In this document: positions 6,019 to 9,123 of the stretch, piece after piece | Position numbering within the stretch: position 1 is the stretch's first letter | Layout: each line of letters begins with the position of its first letter | DNA from: Kocuria sp. p3-SID1428 | GTDB taxonomy: Bacteria; Actinomycetota; Actinomycetes; Actinomycetales; Micrococcaceae | Direction of reading: 5' to 3' | Assembly (NCBI RefSeq): GCF_025149945.1 | Contig: NZ_JALXVH010000075.1 | Coordinates: 1-9,123, forward strand | Length of the DNA: 9,123 nt | Translations under genes and position numbers: made by a program | The notes under the pieces: model-generated | Seen by the model: the letters and a program-made list of their open reading frames with translations, nothing else | Told to the model about the DNA's origin: nothing | The model's database searches: none

Positions 6019-6894
6019 TCAGGCGGCTGCGTCGTCCTCGCGGATGACGGGCAGCTCCTCGGTGACGGGGCCGTCGTCGAGGTCTCGGTGCGCGGAGGCC
6101 GCCGCGGTGCTGCGGGACTCGGAGCGGGCGTAGGCGGTCTCGGCGTCGCTGTAGCGCGGAGCCTGGCGGTGAGCCAGCTTGCGGTCCGCGCGCGGGAGGC
6201 CCCAGCCGAAGCGCTCCGCCATGGCCGGAACGACCCGGTTGGCCAGGCCGCAGCCCAGCACCACGCCTGCCCAGGCGACCGGCAGGGCCAGCACGACATC
6301 CAGCACGTAGGCGGACGACGTCAGCAGCGCCGACAGCGCCACGGCCAGGCTCACGCCGGCACCGGTGAGCAGAACCGCCATGCCGGAGACGTGGCGCCGC
6401 GAGGCCACCAGGAACGACAGGGAGATGCCGATCGCGGCGCACACGGCGGCCGAGGGCAGCGAGGAGCCGACCTCGGCGGTCAGGACGCCGTCGCCCAGGC
6501 CGGGAGCGGGGCGGCCGATGATCTGCTGGGCGGTGCTCGCCACCACGACCATGGTCACCGCGGTCACGGCGAAGCCCACGGCGTCGCGGGCGCTGCGCTT
6601 GAAGAGCGCCAGCCACGCGGTCAGAGCGGCGATGATGCCGTAGACCCAGGGGGCGGAGAAGATGCCGTTGACGAAGCCCGCGACGGCCATGACAAGGCCG
6701 GAGCGAGCGGGCTCGAGTGCCGAGAGGACCTGGGACTCCGCGGCGCCGACCTCAGGTGTGAGACTCACGATCCGCCCGATCGCGCCGATCGCCAGGACGA
6801 CGATCAGCGGGACGATGATCCAGTGCTCGAGCTGGGGCAGGTGCCAGGTAGCCCGGTCCGGCGAGGGGGAAGAAGACTGCGCCGGGGTAGACAT
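6019..6894 (-). CDS. PAP2-superfamily-like membrane protein lacking catalytic residues
   Basis: This 291-residue protein has about six hydrophobic segments (within 24-220) laid out like bacterial PAP2 lipid phosphatases, followed by a hydrophilic tail (221-291) rich in Arg, Ala, Ser and acidic residues. The three PAP2 motifs can be located but are degenerate. Motif 1 keeps only Arg128-Pro129 (QQIIGRPAPG, no motif Lys). Motif 2 reads LPSAA (146-150) in place of PSGH. Motif 3 aligns as SSAYVLDVVLAL (193-204) in place of SRxxxxxHxxxD, so its Arg, His and Asp are all missing. Phosphatase activity is therefore unlikely; a structural or regulatory role is an inference. I chose ATG 6894 because the longer upstream frame runs through the divergent promoter region. 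CAGAAT at 12 to 7 bases upstream and no clear ribosome site would fit a leaderless mRNA. It is divergent from the mycoredoxin-like gene. Confidence 0.8.
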   Translation of the reverse strand: MSTPAQSSSPSPDRATWHLPQLEHWIIVPLIVVLAIGAIGRIVSLTPEVGAAESQVLSALEPARSGLVMAVAGFVNGIFSAPWVYGIIAALTAWLALFKRSARDAVGFAVTAVTMVVVASTAQQIIGRPAPGLGDGVLTAEVGSSLPSAAVCAAIGISLSFLVASRRHVSGMAVLLTGAGVSLAVALSALLTSSAYVLDVVLALPVAWAGVVLGCGLANRVVPAMAERFGWGLPRADRKLAHRQAPRYSDAETAYARSESRSTAAASAHRDLDDGPVTEELPVIREDDAAA

Positions 6895-7052
6895 TCTTCG
6901 ATTCTGGCATTCATCTGCCCCTGGACCTGGAGACACAGCGTGGAATGACAAGAATCCGCAGGAATTTTTCGTCGTTTCCACAGCCGGTGTCATGGTGCGG
7001 GAACAACGGTCGGGCTTCGGCGGCTGGGATCCTAGGACCCGCATCGCCCATC

Positions 7053-7060
7053 GAAGGAGG
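7053..7060 (+). promoter_or_regulatory. Strong ribosome binding site
   Basis: GAAGGAGG lies 5 bases before the ATG at 7066 and fixes the start of the mycoredoxin-like gene. It is one of the two best Shine-Dalgarno sequences in the window. Confidence 0.85.
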
Positions 7061-7065
7061 CCCTC

Positions 7066-7383
7066 ATGGCTCTCGACTCCCGCCCCAGCGCCGATCAAAC
7101 CACCGCCCTGCAGCACATCGCCGACGGCGGCGCGGTCGTCTACTGGCGCCCGGGCTGCGGCTTCTGCGCCGCGCTGGACCGCTCGCTCGGCGAGACCGGC
7201 GACCGCGCCCTGTGGGTGAACATCTGGGAGGACGACGCCGCCAAGAGCTACGTCGAGGGCGTGAACGACGGGAACGCGACCGTGCCCACGCTAGTGACCA
7301 CGCAGGCGGGGTTCGTGGTGGCCACTCCGGAGGAGCGCGCCCTGGCCGCGACGGCGCTGGAGCAGGCCACGCCCGCGGCCTGA
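7066..7383 (+). CDS. Mycoredoxin/glutaredoxin-like thiol oxidoreductase
   Basis: This 105-residue cytosolic protein of the thioredoxin fold is predicted to reduce disulfides or mixed disulfides with mycothiol, the low-molecular-weight thiol of actinobacteria. After a short N-terminal extension, the first strand VVYWRPGCGFC brings in the redox pair Cys31/Cys34 (CGFC; mycobacterial Mrx1 has CGYC). The second strand WVNIWEDDAA is followed by YVEGVNDGNATVPTL, whose Val73-Pro74 is the cis-proline loop, and the NxGNxTVPT pattern is typical of mycoredoxins. The C-terminal part is Ala-rich and helical. The length suits a small one-domain redoxin, slightly longer than Mrx1. Start and ribosome site are clear. 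The gene stands alone, divergent from the PAP2-like gene, with a candidate terminator about 85 bp after its stop. The true partner substrate is not visible. Confidence 0.87.
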   Translation: MALDSRPSADQTTALQHIADGGAVVYWRPGCGFCAALDRSLGETGDRALWVNIWEDDAAKSYVEGVNDGNATVPTLVTTQAGFVVATPEERALAATALEQATPAA

Positions 7384-7467
7384 GCAGCCGCCGAGGACAC
7401 AGCCCCCGGAAGGCACGGGCGCCGATGACCCGGTGATCACGGCGGCCGGGCCCCGACCGGACCGCCC

Positions 7468-7495
7468 GAGCGCGTCGCCCACCGGCGGCGCACTC
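7468..7495 (+). terminator. Candidate hairpin terminator after the redoxin gene
   Basis: GCGTCGCC (7472-7479) pairs with GGCGGCGC (7484-7491) through eight base pairs including one G-T, across a 4-base loop CACC. After one mismatch, GAG (7468-7470) pairs with CTC (7493-7495). It lies between the redoxin stop and the sugar transporter promoter. There is no T-run. The remainder of 7384-7467 holds no gene I can support. Confidence 0.4.
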
Positions 7496-7524
7496 AGTCG
7501 TTGCGGCTCGGATGCCTCATCTGA

Positions 7525-7553
7525 TGGACATCTGCAGTGAGCGCGCCTAGCCT
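7525..7553 (+). promoter_or_regulatory. Sigma-70-type promoter for the sugar transporter
   Basis: TGGACA (7525-7530) matches the -35 consensus TTGACA at five of six bases. After a 17-base spacer, TAGCCT (7548-7553) fits TANNNT. Transcription would begin near 7560, leaving an untranslated leader of about 120 bases before the ATG at 7684. It lies just after the candidate terminator of the previous gene. Confidence 0.5.
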
Positions 7554-7562
7554 GTGCCCACT

Positions 7563-7579
7563 GTTCACCCGCGGTTCAC
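7563..7579. promoter_or_regulatory. Direct repeat at the predicted transcription start, possible operator
   Basis: GTTCAC occurs at 7563-7568 and again at 7574-7579, an 11-base period close to one DNA helical turn. It sits immediately downstream of the predicted start site of the sugar transporter mRNA, a position suited to a repressor. Six-base repeats can arise by chance, so this is tentative. Confidence 0.25.
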
Positions 7580-7683
7580 TATGGACGACCCTCCTCGCCC
7601 AGCCGCGGCGGAGCGCGGCCGACCCCGGCCCGAGCGCCAGGGCCAGCCCGCCACCACGTGCTCGACACAGCGAAGGAGCTGCG

Positions 7684-9123
7684 ATGTCCACCTACACCTC
7701 GCCGATGTCCCTGGGGGGACACACGGCCAACATGGGCGCGGTCCTGCGGATCAGCCTGGTGGCCGCCATGGGCGGCTTCCTCTTCGGCTACGACTCCGCG
7801 GTGATCAACGGCGCCACCGGCGCCATGCAGGAGTACTTCGACGTCTCCCCCGGCGCCCTCGGCTCGGCGGTGGCCTCCGCGCTGCTGGGTGCGGCCGCCG
7901 GTGCGTTCTTCGGCGGGCGCCTGGCCGACAGCCTCGGCCGCGTCAAGGTCATGCGGATCGCAGCGATCCTGTTCCTGTTCTCGGCGATCTTCTGCGCCTG
8001 GGATCCGTTCTTCACCGACGGCACCGGCGGCTTCGCGTGGCTGATCCTCTGGCGCGTGGTCGGCGGCCTGGGCGTGGGCGTGGCCTCGATCATCGCCCCG
8101 GCCTACATCGCCGAGGTCGCCCCTGCTGATGTCCGCGGCCGTCTGGGCTCGCTGCAGCAGCTGGGCATCGTGACCGGCATCTTCGCCTCCCAGATCGTCA
8201 ACCGCATCATCGTGGGCGTGGCCGGCTCTGCCGACGGACATGTCTTCGGCGGCATGGACGCCTGGCGCCTCATGTTCCTGGTCTGCGCCATCCCGGCCGT
8301 GCTCTACCTCGTGGGCGCGTTCATGATCCCCGAGTCCCCGCGCTGGCTCGTTGCCCAGGGCCGCCGCGAGGAGGCGCTTCAGGTCATGACCCACCTGCAG
8401 GGCCAGGTCGCTGCGGAGCACCGTCTCGGCATCATCGACAAGACCCTGGACTCCGAGCGCAAGCCGCGCTTCTCGGATCTGCGCGGCGCTGCGGCCGGCC
8501 TGAAGCCGGTCGTGTGGGTGGGCCTGGGCCTGGCCGTGCTGCAGCAGCTGGTCGGCATCAACGTGATCTTCTACTACTCCAACCAGCTCTGGCAGTCCGT
8601 GGGCTTCCAGGAGTCGGACGCCTTCACGATCTCCACGATCACCTCGGTGACCAACGTGGTCGTGACCCTGGTGGCCATCGCCCTGGTGGACAAGATCGGA
8701 CGCAAGAAGCTGCTGCTGATCGGCTCGACCGGCATGGTGGTGACCCTGGGCACCATGGCCGTCGTGTTCTCGACCGCCACGATCACCGACGCCGGCCCCG
8801 TCCTGGGCGACACCGCCGGCCCGATCGCGCTGGTGGCCGCCAACCTGTACGTCGTGTTCTTCGGCGCCTCGTGGGGTCCGGTCATGTGGGTCCTGCTGGG
8901 CGAGATGTTCCCCAACAAGATCCGCGGCGCGGCGCTGGCCGTGGCCGGTCTGGTGCAGTGGCTGGCCAACTGGGCCGTCACCGCCTCCTTCCCGGTGCTC
9001 TCCGAGGCCTCCCTGGTGCTGGCCTACGGCCTGTACGCGTTCTTCGCGGTGGTGTCGCTGATCTTCACCGCCAAGATCGTCCGGGAGACCAAGGGCGTGG
9101 AGCTCGAGGACATGCTGGACTGA
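7684..9123 (+). CDS. MFS sugar:proton symporter (sugar porter family)
   Basis: This 479-residue, 12-helix membrane protein is predicted to take up a hexose or pentose with a proton, as XylE, GalP and GlcP do. Family signatures occur in order: FLFGYDSAVING (32-43), whose Asp37 matches the proton-coupling Asp27 of XylE; GGRLADSLGR (77-86); WRVVGGLGVG (123-132) with Arg124, the partner of that Asp; PESPRWL (216-222); QQLVGIN (287-293), the Gln-Gln and Asn sugar-binding residues; DKIGRK (336-341); GPVMWVLLGEMFP (398-410); and RETKG (467-471), a variant of PETKG. All functional residues I can check are present. ATG 7684 is fixed by AAGGAG at 7673-7678; the in-frame GTG at 7537 lies inside the predicted promoter. 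The stop codon is the last triplet of the window, so downstream context is unknown. The exact sugar cannot be read from sequence. Confidence 0.93.
   Translation: MSTYTSPMSLGGHTANMGAVLRISLVAAMGGFLFGYDSAVINGATGAMQEYFDVSPGALGSAVASALLGAAAGAFFGGRLADSLGRVKVMRIAAILFLFSAIFCAWDPFFTDGTGGFAWLILWRVVGGLGVGVASIIAPAYIAEVAPADVRGRLGSLQQLGIVTGIFASQIVNRIIVGVAGSADGHVFGGMDAWRLMFLVCAIPAVLYLVGAFMIPESPRWLVAQGRREEALQVMTHLQGQVAAEHRLGIIDKTLDSERKPRFSDLRGAAAGLKPVVWVGLGLAVLQQLVGINVIFYYSNQLWQSVGFQESDAFTISTITSVTNVVVTLVAIALVDKIGRKKLLLIGSTGMVVTLGTMAVVFSTATITDAGPVLGDTAGPIALVAANLYVVFFGASWGPVMWVLLGEMFPNKIRGAALAVAGLVQWLANWAVTASFPVLSEASLVLAYGLYAFFAVVSLIFTAKIVRETKGVELEDMLD

Noticed and set aside
3122..6616. Very long minus-strand open frame of 1164 codons, and a similar 779-codon one at 1579-3918
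   Set aside because: They run antisense to genes with unmistakable family motifs (permease, MMPL transporter). Their translations are His/Gln/Gly/Arg-rich in the way typical of antisense frames in high-GC DNA, with no domain or ribosome site.
6999..7005. GGGAACA, resembling the -35 element of ECF sigma factors of the SigH/SigR thiol-stress type upstream of the redoxin gene
   Set aside because: No CGTT or GTT -10 element lies at the required distance (about 16-19 bases), so the match is to half a promoter only.
6895..7116. N-terminal extension of the PAP2-like frame by 74 codons
   Set aside because: It crosses the divergent intergenic region and overlaps the start and ribosome site of the mycoredoxin-like gene; the extra residues show no membrane or domain pattern.
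7581..7700. Leader peptide beginning at the ATG at 7581
   Set aside because: It has no ribosome site, runs into the transporter gene in another frame, and its translation is Pro/Arg-rich without features of an attenuator peptide.

Overview
This 9.1 kb window is very GC-rich, with GTG/ATG starts and strong third-position G/C bias. It reads as a chromosomal segment of a high-GC actinobacterium. A mycoredoxin-like CxxC protein, an actinobacterial-style MMPL transporter and TANNNT-type -10 boxes support this. A Micrococcales member such as Kocuria or a relative is my guess, but the genus cannot be fixed from the sequence alone. I see no phage, transposase, CRISPR array, tRNA or rRNA.

Layout: (1) A minus-strand small membrane protein of unknown function (11-523) diverges from (2) a Sir2-family NAD-dependent protein deacylase (606-1457) that carries the Tyr-x-x-Arg signature of SIRT5/CobB-type enzymes. 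(3) A 274-bp gap holds weak hairpins and a clean inverted repeat. It leads into an APC-family amino acid permease (1732-3261) with a His-rich tail. (4) A 100-bp gap dominated by a 42-bp near-perfect palindrome separates the permease from a 740-aa MMPL-family transporter (3362-5584). (5) A 434-bp non-coding island follows, packed with short repeats in inverted orientation, and ends in a strong hairpin. (6) A minus-strand PAP2-like membrane protein (6019-6894) has lost the catalytic PAP2 motifs. (7) Divergent from it is a mycoredoxin/glutaredoxin-like protein with a CGFC site (7066-7383). (8) A 300-bp gap has a hairpin, a recognisable sigma-70-type promoter and a possible direct-repeat operator. 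(9) The last gene is a sugar:proton symporter of the MFS sugar porter family (7684-9123), whose stop codon is the last three bases of the window.

The genes look like independent single-gene transcription units: most gaps exceed 80 bp and contain hairpins or promoter-like elements. No pathway links them. Three encode transporters (amino acid, lipid or hydrophobic compound, sugar). No novel multi-gene system is evident. The points most worth a second look are the apparently inactive PAP2 homologue, the repeat island at 5585-5967, and the palindromes at 3294-3335 and 1654-1673.
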